From Brachybacterium sp. P6-10-X1 (lineage in GTDB: Bacteria > Actinomycetota > Actinomycetes > Actinomycetales > Dermabacteraceae), in assembly GCF_001969445.1 (NCBI RefSeq), contig NZ_CP017297.1, forward strand, positions 186,001-250,000: a stretch of 64,000 nt of DNA. Direction: 5' to 3'. The notes under the pieces were generated by a model. That model made no database searches. It was not told the origin of the DNA and saw only the letters and a list, made by a program, of their open reading frames with translations. Shown here one piece after another: positions 28,371 to 39,593 of the stretch. Position 1 is the stretch's first letter. Each line of letters opens with the position of its first letter. Both the position numbers and the translations under genes were made by a program.

Positions 28371-30173
28371 TCAGCCGTACTGCTGGTCGTACGCATCCTG
28401 GGCGATGCTGATGTACGTATCGACGCCGATGGCCCGGGCCTTGTCGAGATACGCGGTCCAGGAGGCGTCGTCGGCGGCGTCTGCGCGGCCGGTGGCGAAG
28501 TCCGCGATGGTCTGCTTCAGATGGTCCTCGAGATTGAGGATGATCTCTCCGGTCTGGGCGGACTGCTCCATGTCGTAGATCAGCGGGGGCACGCCGATCT
28601 TCTCAGGGGTGGCGAAGGGCTCGACGAGCTTGGTGCCCTCATAGAGGATCGGCTCGATCGAGGGGGAATCCGGGTCGAGAGCTTCCGAGTGGCGCTGTGA
28701 CGTCGACTTGTACAGAGGGCCCCACTCCCGCCAGGTGCGGTTCTTCAGCTCGTCGCCGGGGTTCAGCACCGTGTAGACGGCCTGCTGGCTGTCTATGCCG
28801 GTCTGGCCCTCGTCGGCCCAGTCCCAATCGGCGCCCTGTTCCCCGCGGGTGATGGAGACCGTCAGACCGAGCTCGAACTGGTAATCCGCCCAGCGGACCA
28901 TCTGCACCGGATCGGGGCACTGCGGGGTGATGACGAAGTTGGGGTAGCCGTAGGAGAAATGGTCCCACTGGCAGCTGCGTACGCCGCCCGGGCCCTCCAG
29001 CGGTTCCATCACCGTCATGATCCGGGAGATGTCCTCGGGATCGGAGGGATCCGAGGCGGTCGCGAAGTGGAAGGTGGAGTAGCCGTAGGCGATGCCGAAC
29101 TCAGGGCCGCCGGAAGCGTCGCCGAGGCTCTGGTACTGCTCGGGGGTGTTGGAGAGGATCCCGGGATCGAAGTTGCCGTCGGCGAACTGCTTCTGGATCC
29201 AGATCATGCCCTCCCGGAAGGCGGGGTCGTCCTGGACCCATTCGACCGTCGATCCGTTTCGGCGCAGGTTGATCTCCGGGATCTCGAGGAAGGAGCCCAG
29301 GAAGAACTGCATCAGCTGGAGCATGGTCTCGGCGCTGGCGGTGGTCAGGGCGGAGCCCTCGGGCTTACCGGAGTAGGTCCGGAACTCGTCCATGAGCTCC
29401 TCGTACTCGGTGATGCTCGTCGGCGCCTCGGCGCCGACACCCTCCAGCCAGCCGGAGTTGATCCAGGTGCGGACGTTCGCGGCCTTGCAGTGGTAGCAGT
29501 CGTTCATCGAGGGGACGGCGTAGAGCCTGCCGTCGGGGGAGGAGTACTGCTTGCGCATGTCGGGGAAGGACGCGAACATGTCCAGGATGTGCGGGGCATT
29601 CTCGTCGATCAGCCTGTCCAGCGGCAGGAACAGGCCCTGCTGGCCGTAGATGCTGATCTCGGAGAGGTTGAAGATGTCCTGGCCGACCATCATCGCATCG
29701 GGCAGGTCACCGCCGGCGACGATGGCGTTCACCTTGGTCTTTCCGTCTTCGCCGGCCGGGACCGTGAGGTAGGAGACGTTGACGCCGGTGGTCTCCTCGA
29801 GGTGCTGGGAGTAGTAGTTGGTCTCGAAATCCATCCCGGGATCGACCTGGCTGAGCACCGAGAAGTCAGTGTCGCCGTCACCGAAGGGTTCCAGCGCGCG
29901 CGCTCGCGGGCCGACGTAGTCCTCGGGGTAGTTGACTCCGTCGATCTCCGGGGCGAGATCGTATTTCAGGGTCGCGCTGCCGGGCTGGTAGTCCTCACCT
30001 CCCGTGATCTCGTCGTCCGCGTCGGCATCGCCCCCGCAGGCGCTCAGCACGAGCGGCGCCGTGACGGCTGCGGCACCGGCGGCCGCGCTGCGACCGAGGA
30101 AGGCACGTCGCGCCAGGGGTTCGGGCTGGGCGGGCGGAGCGTCGGGCTGATCCTGGTGGTCCTTGGCGTCCAC
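28371..30173 (-). CDS. Tat-type solute-binding lipoprotein 2
   Basis: 600 residues from GTG 30173, which follows GAAGGAG with 5-nt spacing; the open frame extends further but lacks a start with a ribosome-binding site. Tat motif RRAFLGRS and lipobox LSAC (Cys near residue 46) are present. The mature domain resembles the LplA family and is homologous to the protein at 24559-26319. First gene of the transporter operon, expressed from the divergent promoter region 30174-30528. Confidence 0.9.
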   Translation of the reverse strand: MDAKDHQDQPDAPPAQPEPLARRAFLGRSAAAGAAAVTAPLVLSACGGDADADDEITGGEDYQPGSATLKYDLAPEIDGVNYPEDYVGPRARALEPFGDGDTDFSVLSQVDPGMDFETNYYSQHLEETTGVNVSYLTVPAGEDGKTKVNAIVAGGDLPDAMMVGQDIFNLSEISIYGQQGLFLPLDRLIDENAPHILDMFASFPDMRKQYSSPDGRLYAVPSMNDCYHCKAANVRTWINSGWLEGVGAEAPTSITEYEELMDEFRTYSGKPEGSALTTASAETMLQLMQFFLGSFLEIPEINLRRNGSTVEWVQDDPAFREGMIWIQKQFADGNFDPGILSNTPEQYQSLGDASGGPEFGIAYGYSTFHFATASDPSDPEDISRIMTVMEPLEGPGGVRSCQWDHFSYGYPNFVITPQCPDPVQMVRWADYQFELGLTVSITRGEQGADWDWADEGQTGIDSQQAVYTVLNPGDELKNRTWREWGPLYKSTSQRHSEALDPDSPSIEPILYEGTKLVEPFATPEKIGVPPLIYDMEQSAQTGEIILNLEDHLKQTIADFATGRADAADDASWTAYLDKARAIGVDTYISIAQDAYDQQYG

Positions 30174-30203
30174 GGTGACTCCTTCGTCGGGGATGGTGCG
30201 GAG

Positions 30204-30232
30204 AATATGACATAGATCGGAGGTGTCGGCAA
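30204..30232 (-). promoter_or_regulatory. Predicted promoter and operator of the transporter operon
   Basis: Minus strand: -35 TTGCCG (30232-30227), 17-bp spacer, -10 CATATT (30209-30204), start point about 25 nt before GTG 30173. The plus-strand motif ATCGGAGGTGTCGG (30216-30229) overlaps the spacer and -35, a classical repressor position. Confidence 0.55.
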
Positions 30233-30428
30233 GGATAGATCGGATCATTGAGGGTGCGGGGTGATTCGGGGGTGAAGCCGCAGCCGGTCGACGACCGGCC
30301 TTGTCCGACGGCTGAACCTGCGATGCGCCCGTGGCGAAGGGTTCCCCCACTGTGTATTCGCGCCTCTCAGGGGATCCGAGCGGCGACGGCGCGACCGGAT
30401 GCCACGATGTTCTGCCGCGCCATCTCGC

Positions 30429-30479
30429 TTGATCAAAGGTCCGAGGTGTCGTAATCTCGTCGGAACATCCGAGGTCTGT
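30429..30479 (+). promoter_or_regulatory. Predicted promoter with two operator copies, fucose operon
   Basis: -35 TTGATC (30429-30434), 17-bp spacer, -10 TAATCT (30452-30457). The spacer contains GTCCGAGGTGTCG (30439-30451); a second copy, ATCCGAGGTCTGT, lies just downstream of the -10 (30467-30479). The same motif is in the divergent promoter at 30216. Between the two promoters (30233-30428) I see no gene. Confidence 0.6.
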
Positions 30480-30528
30480 GCCGATGCCGGATCGGCCGCG
30501 CACGACCTGTCCCAGGAGGAGCGTGCCC

Positions 30529-31842
30529 ATGGCCACGATCACGTCGCTCACCGTTCACGACGTCCGCTTCCCGACCTCTCGCGAACTCGACGGGTCTGAT
30601 GCGATGAATCCCGATCCCGACTATTCGGCCGCCTACGTCGAGCTGCGCACCAGCGACGGGGAAGCGGGCTACGGACTGGTCTTCACCATCGGTCGCGGCA
30701 ACGATGTGCAGGCGGCGGCGATCGAGGCGCTGTCCCTCCATGTGCTCGACCGTGACGTGGACACCCTGCTCGCCGATCTCGGCGGGTTCTCCCGTGCGCT
30801 GATCGGGGACTCCCAACTGCGGTGGCTGGGCCCCGAGAAGGGGGTCATGCACATGGCGATCGGAGCACTGGTCAACGCGGCCTGGGATCTGCGGGCACGC
30901 CGCGAGGACAAGCCGCTGTGGCTGCTGCTGGCCGAGCTCACGCCCGAACAGGTCGTCGAGCTGGTGGACTTCCGGTATCTCACCGACGCCCTCACCCGTG
31001 AGGAGGCCCTGGAGATCCTGCGCCGTGCCGAGCCCGGCAAAGCCGGGCGCATCGCGACACTGCAGAAGAGCGGCATCCCGGCGTACACCACGACGCCCGG
31101 ATGGCTCGGGTACAGCGATGGGAAGCTCGCCCACCTGCTGCGCGAAGCCCGTGCCGAAGGCTTCGAGATGGTCAAGCTCAAGGTCGGTGGCTCCGTCGAG
31201 GACGATGTGCGTCGGATGGCGGTCGCACGCGACGTTCTGGGAGCGGACTTCCCCATCGCGATCGATGCCAATCAGCGGTGGGACGTCGCCGAAGCAGTGC
31301 AGTGGCTGGGCCGGCTCGCCCCTTACCGCCCCGCCTGGATCGAGGAGCCGACCAGTCCCGACGACGTTCTCGCTCACGCGGCGATCCGACGGGCGGTCGC
31401 GCCCCTGCCGGTCGCCACCGGTGAGCAGGTGCAGAACAGGATCGTCGCCAAGCAGTTGATGCAGGCGGAGGCGATCGACGTGTTTCAGCTCGACGCTGCG
31501 CGCGTCGGGGGCGTCAACGAGAACATCGCCATCATGCTGCTGGCCGCCAAGTTCTCCGTGCCGGTATGTCCGCACGCCGGTGGGGTCGGGCTGTGCGAGC
31601 TGGTTCAGCACTACGCCTTCTTCGATGCCGCCGCGGTGAGCGGCGAACACGGTCACCGCTACATCGAGTACGTCGACCACTTGCACGAGCACTTCGAGGA
31701 CCCGGTGTCCATCGTCGACGGTGCGTACGAGGCGCCGCTGGCAGCGGGATCCGGAGCCCGCATGCATCCATCCACTGTCGAGTCGCACCTGTACCCGACC
31801 GGACCGGTCTGGACGGAGGAGAGTCATGTCCCTGTCGCCTGA
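30529..31842 (+). CDS. L-fuconate dehydratase (enolase superfamily)
   Basis: 437 residues. It dehydrates L-fuconate to 2-keto-3-deoxy-L-fuconate. Enolase-superfamily features: KLKVGG (KxK general base), [17 protein letters not shown] and GEQVQN as Mg ligands, and [11 protein letters not shown] near the C terminus. The N terminus with [22 protein letters not shown] is characteristic of fuconate dehydratases. CAGGAGGAG precedes ATG 30529. The adjacent fucosidase, fucose dehydrogenase and lactonase genes support the substrate. Overlaps the next gene by 17 bp. Confidence 0.92.
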   Translation: MATITSLTVHDVRFPTSRELDGSDAMNPDPDYSAAYVELRTSDGEAGYGLVFTIGRGNDVQAAAIEALSLHVLDRDVDTLLADLGGFSRALIGDSQLRWLGPEKGVMHMAIGALVNAAWDLRARREDKPLWLLLAELTPEQVVELVDFRYLTDALTREEALEILRRAEPGKAGRIATLQKSGIPAYTTTPGWLGYSDGKLAHLLREARAEGFEMVKLKVGGSVEDDVRRMAVARDVLGADFPIAIDANQRWDVAEAVQWLGRLAPYRPAWIEEPTSPDDVLAHAAIRRAVAPLPVATGEQVQNRIVAKQLMQAEAIDVFQLDAARVGGVNENIAIMLLAAKFSVPVCPHAGGVGLCELVQHYAFFDAAAVSGEHGHRYIEYVDHLHEHFEDPVSIVDGAYEAPLAAGSGARMHPSTVESHLYPTGPVWTEESHVPVA

Positions 31843-33163
31843 ATCCACCCACGCCCGCTGCGACACCTCGCCTGCCGATGCGCTCGCCTGGTTCGACGAC
31901 GCCCGCTTCGGTCTGTTCGTCCACTTCGGGCTCTACGCGATCCCTGCTCGGCACGAGTGGATCATGACCCGTGAACGGCGCAGTCCCGAAGACTACGAGC
32001 GCTACGCCGAGCTGTTCGACCCGGACCGCTTCGACGCCCGCCGGATCGCGCGCATCGCGCGGGAGGCCGGGATGCGCTACGCGGTGCTGACCACCAAGCA
32101 CCACGAGGGCTTCTGCCTGTTCGACAGCGCACTGAGCGACTACACCTCCCAGCACGCCTGCGGTCGCGATCTGGTGCGGGAGTTCGTCGACGCTCTTCGG
32201 GAGGAAGGAGTGCGGGTCGGGTTCTACCACTCGGTGATCGACTGGCACCATCCCGACTTCCCGATCGATCGCCTGCATCCTCTGCGCGATCGCGAGGATC
32301 GCGAGGAGCTCGACCGGGGCCGTGACATCGCCCGGTACCGCGAGTACCTCCACGGCCAGGTCCGCGAGCTCTTGACCGGGTACGGCGAGGTGGACTACCT
32401 CTTCTTCGACTTCACCTACCCGGGTGGGAACGGCAAGGGGCCCGAGGACTGGGACTCCGAGCGTCTGCTGGCCATGGTGCGCGAGCTCCAGCCTGGCTGC
32501 GTGGTCAACGACCGCCTCGGGATTCCGGGTGACCTCGTCACCCCTGAGCAGTACCAGCCGGCCGAGCCTATGCGGGACGACGCCGGCGAGACGGTGCGCT
32601 GGGAGGCCTGCCAGACCACCAACGGTTCATGGGGCTACGACCGCGACAATCTCGAGTTCAAGTCGCCCGATCTGCTGCTGCGGATGCTGGTGGATACCGT
32701 CGGGAAGGGCGGGAACATGCTGTTGAACATCGGACCCGACGGCCGTGGCGGGCTGCGGCGCGAGGACACGGACTCGCTCGCGGAGATCGGGGAGTGGATG
32801 CAGCTGCACGAGGCGTCGGTCCATGGCGCCGGTGCGGTCGACCCTGCCCTCGGCATCCTCGCTCCGCCAGGGACCCTGCTGACCCAGCGCGGAGACCATC
32901 TGTACATCCATCTCACCTCCTGGCCGATGTCGCATCTGCACGTGCGCGGCCTGGCCGGGTCGGTCCGCTTCGCTCGCCTGCTGAACGACGGATCGGAGAT
33001 CGCCTTCTCGACCATCGACCCGGCGCAGAAGGGCAGTCATACCACCGTCGGCGGCATCAGCGACGACACCGTGACCTTCACCGTCCCGATCATGCGGCCC
33101 GACGTGCTGCTGCCGGTGATCGAGGTCTGGCTGGAGACCGGAGCGAGCGGAGCGGGCTCCTGA
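31826..33163 (+). CDS. Alpha-L-fucosidase (GH29), second copy
   Basis: 445 residues. GH29 motifs: [32 protein letters not shown] and YLFFDFTYP with the nucleophile-position Asp. It differs markedly from the GH29 protein at 23159, so the two probably prefer different linkages. No signal peptide, so cytosolic. ATG 31826 follows GGAGGAGA, inside the end of the fuconate dehydratase gene. Its stop is overlapped by the next gene. Confidence 0.92.
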   Translation: MSLSPESTHARCDTSPADALAWFDDARFGLFVHFGLYAIPARHEWIMTRERRSPEDYERYAELFDPDRFDARRIARIAREAGMRYAVLTTKHHEGFCLFDSALSDYTSQHACGRDLVREFVDALREEGVRVGFYHSVIDWHHPDFPIDRLHPLRDREDREELDRGRDIARYREYLHGQVRELLTGYGEVDYLFFDFTYPGGNGKGPEDWDSERLLAMVRELQPGCVVNDRLGIPGDLVTPEQYQPAEPMRDDAGETVRWEACQTTNGSWGYDRDNLEFKSPDLLLRMLVDTVGKGGNMLLNIGPDGRGGLRREDTDSLAEIGEWMQLHEASVHGAGAVDPALGILAPPGTLLTQRGDHLYIHLTSWPMSHLHVRGLAGSVRFARLLNDGSEIAFSTIDPAQKGSHTTVGGISDDTVTFTVPIMRPDVLLPVIEVWLETGASGAGS

Positions 33164-34110
33164 GCGCGGCCGCCGCTGCGGAGCGGGCGCCCCTGCCCGC
33201 TCTCGGCTTCGGCGCCGCCCAGCTCGGAAACCTCTACCGGGTCACCACCGACGAGGAGGCGCGCGGCGCCGTCGACGCCGCCTGGGACGAAGGTGTCCGC
33301 CTGTTCGACACGGCACCGCACTACGGGATCGGCACCAGCGAGCGCCGGCTCGGCGCCCTGCTGGCCTCCTACCCCCGCGAGGACTACCTGCTCTCGACCA
33401 AGGTGGGGCGCCTGCTGGTGCCCGGCCCCGGCGACGGGGACGACATGGCCCACGGGTTCGCGGTCCCGAACTCCCATCGGCGGGTGTGGGACATGAGCGA
33501 GGCCGGGATCCGCCGCAGCCACGCCGAATCCCTGGAGCGGCTGGGGCTGGACCGGGTCGACGTGCTCTACCTCCACGACCCCGAGGAGAGCCCCACCGAA
33601 CAGGCCTTCGCCGAGGCGCTGCCGACCCTCGCCGCGATGCGCGAGGAGGGGCTGATCAGCCACGTCGGAGTCGGGTCCAAGGACGTCGACGTCCTGCTGC
33701 GCGCCGTGCGCACCGGGCTGCTCGACGTGATCATGCTGTCCGGGCGCTACACGCTGCTCGAGCAGCCCGCCGCCGCGGAGCTGCTGCCGGCCTGCCTCGA
33801 GCACGGGGTGGAGGTGGTCGCGGTCTCCGTGTTCAACTCCGGGATCCTCTCCCGGCCCGAGGTGCCCGACGACGCGAAGTACGAGTACGGTGCCGCGCCG
33901 GTCGAGCTCCTGCAGCGTGCCCGGCATCTCGCCGCGCTCGCCGCCGAGCACGGGGTCCAGCTGCCGGATCTCGCTCTCCGCTACCCGCTGCGCCACGAGG
34001 CGGTCTCCTCGGTGGTCCTCGGCATGCGCACCGCGGACCAGGTGCGGCAGAACCTGGAGCGGGTGGCCCGCACGATTCCCGAGGAGCTCTGGGAGCAGAT
34101 CGATGCCTGA
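33160..34110 (+). CDS. Aldo/keto reductase, probable L-fucose 1-dehydrogenase
   Basis: 316 residues if started at CTG 33160, which overlaps the fucosidase stop (CTGA) and follows GGAG by 7 nt. No ATG, GTG or TTG lies in frame near the conserved N terminus LPALGFGAAQLGNLYR. AKR catalytic residues are seen: Asp and Tyr in FDTAPHYG, Lys in STKVGR, His in LYLHDPEE. D-threo-aldose (L-fucose) dehydrogenases have this layout; the reaction gives fucono-lactone with NAD(P)+. Neighbours agree. Start codon is the main uncertainty. Confidence 0.85.
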   Translation: MSAAAAAERAPLPALGFGAAQLGNLYRVTTDEEARGAVDAAWDEGVRLFDTAPHYGIGTSERRLGALLASYPREDYLLSTKVGRLLVPGPGDGDDMAHGFAVPNSHRRVWDMSEAGIRRSHAESLERLGLDRVDVLYLHDPEESPTEQAFAEALPTLAAMREEGLISHVGVGSKDVDVLLRAVRTGLLDVIMLSGRYTLLEQPAAAELLPACLEHGVEVVAVSVFNSGILSRPEVPDDAKYEYGAAPVELLQRARHLAALAAEHGVQLPDLALRYPLRHEAVSSVVLGMRTADQVRQNLERVARTIPEELWEQIDA

Positions 34111-34972
34111 GGGGACCACCGATGCCCACCTGCACCTGTGGGACCTCAGCGGGGGAGGCTACCGCTGGCTCGGCGGGGCTGCGGAGGCCCTGCGCCGCGA
34201 TGCCCGTTGGGAGGAGGTCGCGCCCCAGCACGCGGCGCTCGGCGTCCAGCGCGTGGTCCTGGTGCAGGCCGATGACACCCACGCCGACACCGCCGCGATG
34301 CAGCGGGCCGCGGCCCGGATCGAGGCCGGCCCCGGTCCGGTGCGCCGGGCCGACGTGGTCGCCTGGCTGCCGCTGGCCGATCCCGCCCGCACCGCGGAGC
34401 TGCTGGACGATGCCACGGCGATGCGGCACGTCGTCGGGGTGCGCCATCTGATCCACGACGAGCCCGACCGGGGGTTCCTGGACCGCCCGGAGGTCCGTGA
34501 GTCCCTGGCCCTGCTGGCCGCCCGGGGCCTCCCGCTCGATGTTCCCGATGCCTTCCCCCGGCACCTGGACCAGGCAGTTCGCGTGGGATCGGAGGTCGAC
34601 TCCCTGGTGCTGGTGCTGGACCACCTCGGCAAGCCCCCGCTGGGCGAGGCCGCGGCGATGGGGGAGTGGGAACGCTCCCTGCGCGAGTTCGCGGGTCTCG
34701 GAACCAGCATCGCGAAGCTGTCCGGGCTCGCCACCAGCGGCGCGGGGTACGCGGCCGCGACGGACCTGCGCCGCGCCGTGGATCTGGCCGGGGAACTGTT
34801 CGGACCCGGTCGGCTGATGTTCGGCAGCGACTGGCCGATCGCCCCGACCGCCTTCGACCTCACCTCCGGGACCAGCGGTCTGATCGCACTGCTGGAGGAG
34901 CTGCCCGCCACCGATCGTGCTCAGATCCACCGCGGCACGGCGCAGCGCGTGTACCGGCGCCCGGCCGAGTGA
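34103..34972 (+). CDS. Amidohydrolase, probable L-fuconolactonase
   Basis: 289 residues. Amidohydrolase-2 family: DAHLHLWDL metal motif (HxH) at residues 7-14, VLDHLGKPPL and FGSDWPI with the catalytic Asp. It would hydrolyse L-fucono-1,5-lactone to L-fuconate, linking the dehydrogenase (33160) and dehydratase (30529). ATG overlaps the end of the reductase gene by 8 bp. Last gene of the plus-strand fucose operon, convergent with the regulator gene 3 bp away. Confidence 0.9.
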   Translation: MPEGTTDAHLHLWDLSGGGYRWLGGAAEALRRDARWEEVAPQHAALGVQRVVLVQADDTHADTAAMQRAAARIEAGPGPVRRADVVAWLPLADPARTAELLDDATAMRHVVGVRHLIHDEPDRGFLDRPEVRESLALLAARGLPLDVPDAFPRHLDQAVRVGSEVDSLVLVLDHLGKPPLGEAAAMGEWERSLREFAGLGTSIAKLSGLATSGAGYAAATDLRRAVDLAGELFGPGRLMFGSDWPIAPTAFDLTSGTSGLIALLEELPATDRAQIHRGTAQRVYRRPAE

Positions 34973-34975
34973 GGC

Positions 34976-35668
34976 TCAGTCGAGGCCGGCTCCCTTGAGG
35001 ATCCAGCTCTCGACGCCCCCGATGTGTGCGGCGGCGTGCACCCGGGCCAGGTCCCCTCGCCCCTGGCGCAGCGCGTCGAGGATGCGGCGATGCTCGGCCA
35101 GGGTGGAGTCCACGGCGGCGTTCTCGGTGAGCCCTCGCCAGACCCGCGCCCGCGCCGTCGCGCTGGCGAGGCCCTCGAGCATCGAGGAGAGGTAGGCGTT
35201 GGGGCAGCGACTGGTGATCAGCTGATGGAAGTCGATGTCCGCCTGCACCAGCTCCTCGACGCTGGAATGCTCGGAGAGGTCGACCATCAGCTGCTCGAGA
35301 CGCTCGAAGTCGTGCTCGCCCAGACGGGGGCAGGCCTGCTCCACCGCCGTGGGCTCCAGCAGCCGGCGCACCTCGAGGATCTGCTCCTCCCCGGAGCCGT
35401 GGTGGAGATCGAGGATGAAGCCGAGCGACTCGACCAGCAGGCTCGGGGCGAGGGACGTGACATAGGTGCCATCGCCCTGGCGCACGTCCAGCACGCGGAT
35501 CACGGACAGGGCCTTGACGGCCTCGCGCAGCGAGTTGCGGCTCACGCCGATCCGCTCGGAGAGCTCCTTCTCCGGCGGCAGGCGGTCGGCCGGGCCGAGC
35601 TCGCCGTCGATGATCATCTGCTTGATCGCGTCGATCGCGCGATCCGTCACGGCATGCGGTGCTGGCAT
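34976..35668 (-). CDS. GntR-family regulator, FadR (FCD) subfamily
   Basis: 230 residues. Winged helix at residues about 5-70 (LPPEKELSERIGVSRNSLREAVKAL, VRQGDGTYV). The C-terminal all-helical FCD domain has metal-site residues DIDFHQLI, EHRRILDA and AAHIGG. FCD regulators sense small carboxylates or sugar acids; here fuconate, 2-keto-3-deoxyfuconate or lactate are candidates. Position at the end of the fucose operon makes it the likely regulator of the motifs at 30216, 30439, 30467 and perhaps 23106/23130. Confidence 0.9.
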   Translation of the reverse strand: MPAPHAVTDRAIDAIKQMIIDGELGPADRLPPEKELSERIGVSRNSLREAVKALSVIRVLDVRQGDGTYVTSLAPSLLVESLGFILDLHHGSGEEQILEVRRLLEPTAVEQACPRLGEHDFERLEQLMVDLSEHSSVEELVQADIDFHQLITSRCPNAYLSSMLEGLASATARARVWRGLTENAAVDSTLAEHRRILDALRQGRGDLARVHAAAHIGGVESWILKGAGLD

Positions 35669-35847
35669 GGCGTCCTACTCCTCGCTGGGCCGGCGAAGAT
35701 GCCGGTCATCACATGATCGATGCTAGTTCACTTGTCCCGCGCACCGGGCGCGGAACCGCCGATCTCCCGTGTCCGGGTCCGAACCGGTCCCACCGCCCGT
35801 CTCGTGGCCCCCTCGCGGCGCCCATGCCTGCGGACCTCGCACGCTCG

Positions 35848-35898
35848 GTCACGCCCGCGGCGAACAGGCGGGGAATCCGCGTCGAACACGCGTAGTGT
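35848..35898 (+). promoter_or_regulatory. clpC control region with ClgR-like site
   Basis: GTCACGCCCGCGGCGAAC (35848-35865) fits the ClgR pattern described for Corynebacterium (CGCY-N3-RGCGWW) with two mismatches to the longer consensus. GGAAT (35872-35876), 18 nt, then GTG resembles a SigH/SigR promoter. TAGTGT (35893-35898) could be a -10. The region between the regulator start (35668) and clpC holds no gene. Confidence 0.35.
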
Positions 35899-35931
35899 CG
35901 AGCCAACATCACCACCGGACGGGGGAGGACC

Positions 35932-38514
<2,583 letters not shown>

Positions 38515-38519
38515 TCGGT

Positions 38520-38556
38520 ACGAGCCGGTCCCGTCTGCTCGGCGGGGCCGGCTCGT
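38520..38556 (+). terminator. Intrinsic terminator-like hairpin after clpC
   Basis: Arms 38520-38533 and 38543-38556 pair at 13 of 14 positions plus one G-U; loop 9 nt; followed by CCCCTT. Located 6 nt after the clpC stop. Confidence 0.65.
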
Positions 38557-38711
38557 CCCCTTCGGGGCGGAACCGTGCGCCGGTCGTGGGCGATCCGTCC
38601 CGAAGGGCCGGTCACGGGCTCTCGCGGGCGCGACGCCGGTGAGCGCATCGACGTGTCACCGGTCCGGTGTCGACCCCGGCCCGGACACCGAGGAATCGGA
38701 GGAGAGGACGC

Positions 38712-39593
38712 ATGGGCGGATCCATCGACTGGCTGCTGTCCCTGACCGGTCAGATCGAGGGCTGGATCATGGGCGTCGCCGATGCCTGGTGGATCTACCT
38801 GGTCGTCTACGCCTTCGCGGCCTTCGACGGCTTCTTCCCGACGGTGCCGAGCGAATCGACCATCGTCACCCTGTCCTCCCTGTGGTCCTCCTCGGGGCGC
38901 CCCCTGATCCTCCTGATCGGCTTCGCCGCCTGGATGGGTGCCTGGACCGGGGACAACCTGGGCTACTGGCTGGGCAGCAAGATCGGGTGGGAACGATTCA
39001 GGTTCCTGCGCGAGGGCAAGGGACGCCGCGCCGTCGAAGCGGCCGATCGCGGACTGCAGCGCCGCGCCCTGCTGTTCCTCATGACCGCCCGCTACATCCC
39101 CTTCGGCCGCACGGCGGTGAACCTGGTCGCGGGTGCCGTGCACTACCCCCACAAGGAGTTCTGGCCGCGCTCGCTGCTGTCCACCTTCGTGTGGGCCGTC
39201 TACTCCTGCGCCATCGGTGCTGTCGCCGGAGCCTGGTTCGGCGAGCACCATCTGCTCGCGATCACGGTCGCCCTGATCGCGGCCGTCGTGCTGGCCCTCA
39301 TCGTGGAGCGGCTGATCGCGGTCATGCACCGGGTCCTGGACCGTCGGGCCGAGCGCCGCGGCGAGATCGTCGAGGACCGACTGGGCATCACGGACACCGC
39401 GGAGGAGCCCGCCGCTGAGCGGGACGAGGCGCACCCGGGTGGCCAGGAACAGGACGGGGAGCAGCTGGAGGACCGGGGGCGGACCGGCCAGGACGGTCAC
39501 CACGAGCTCGCCGATCCGCGGGACGACCAGGACATCGACAGCGATCAGGGGGCGACGCCCCTGGCGTCCCAGGGACAGGACAGCCCGGCATGA
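38712..39593 (+). CDS. DedA-family membrane protein
   Basis: 293 residues. SNARE-associated/DedA domain at about residues 15-195 with hydrophobic segments and the motif RYIPFGRTAVNLVAGAVHYP (conserved Arg and Pro). DedA proteins are involved in lipid flipping and membrane potential. The last 80 residues are hydrophilic, rich in Asp, Glu, Gln and Gly, and unlike most DedA proteins. GGAGAGGA precedes ATG 38712. Overlaps argA by ATGA. Confidence 0.88.
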   Translation: MGGSIDWLLSLTGQIEGWIMGVADAWWIYLVVYAFAAFDGFFPTVPSESTIVTLSSLWSSSGRPLILLIGFAAWMGAWTGDNLGYWLGSKIGWERFRFLREGKGRRAVEAADRGLQRRALLFLMTARYIPFGRTAVNLVAGAVHYPHKEFWPRSLLSTFVWAVYSCAIGAVAGAWFGEHHLLAITVALIAAVVLALIVERLIAVMHRVLDRRAERRGEIVEDRLGITDTAEEPAAERDEAHPGGQEQDGEQLEDRGRTGQDGHHELADPRDDQDIDSDQGATPLASQGQDSPA

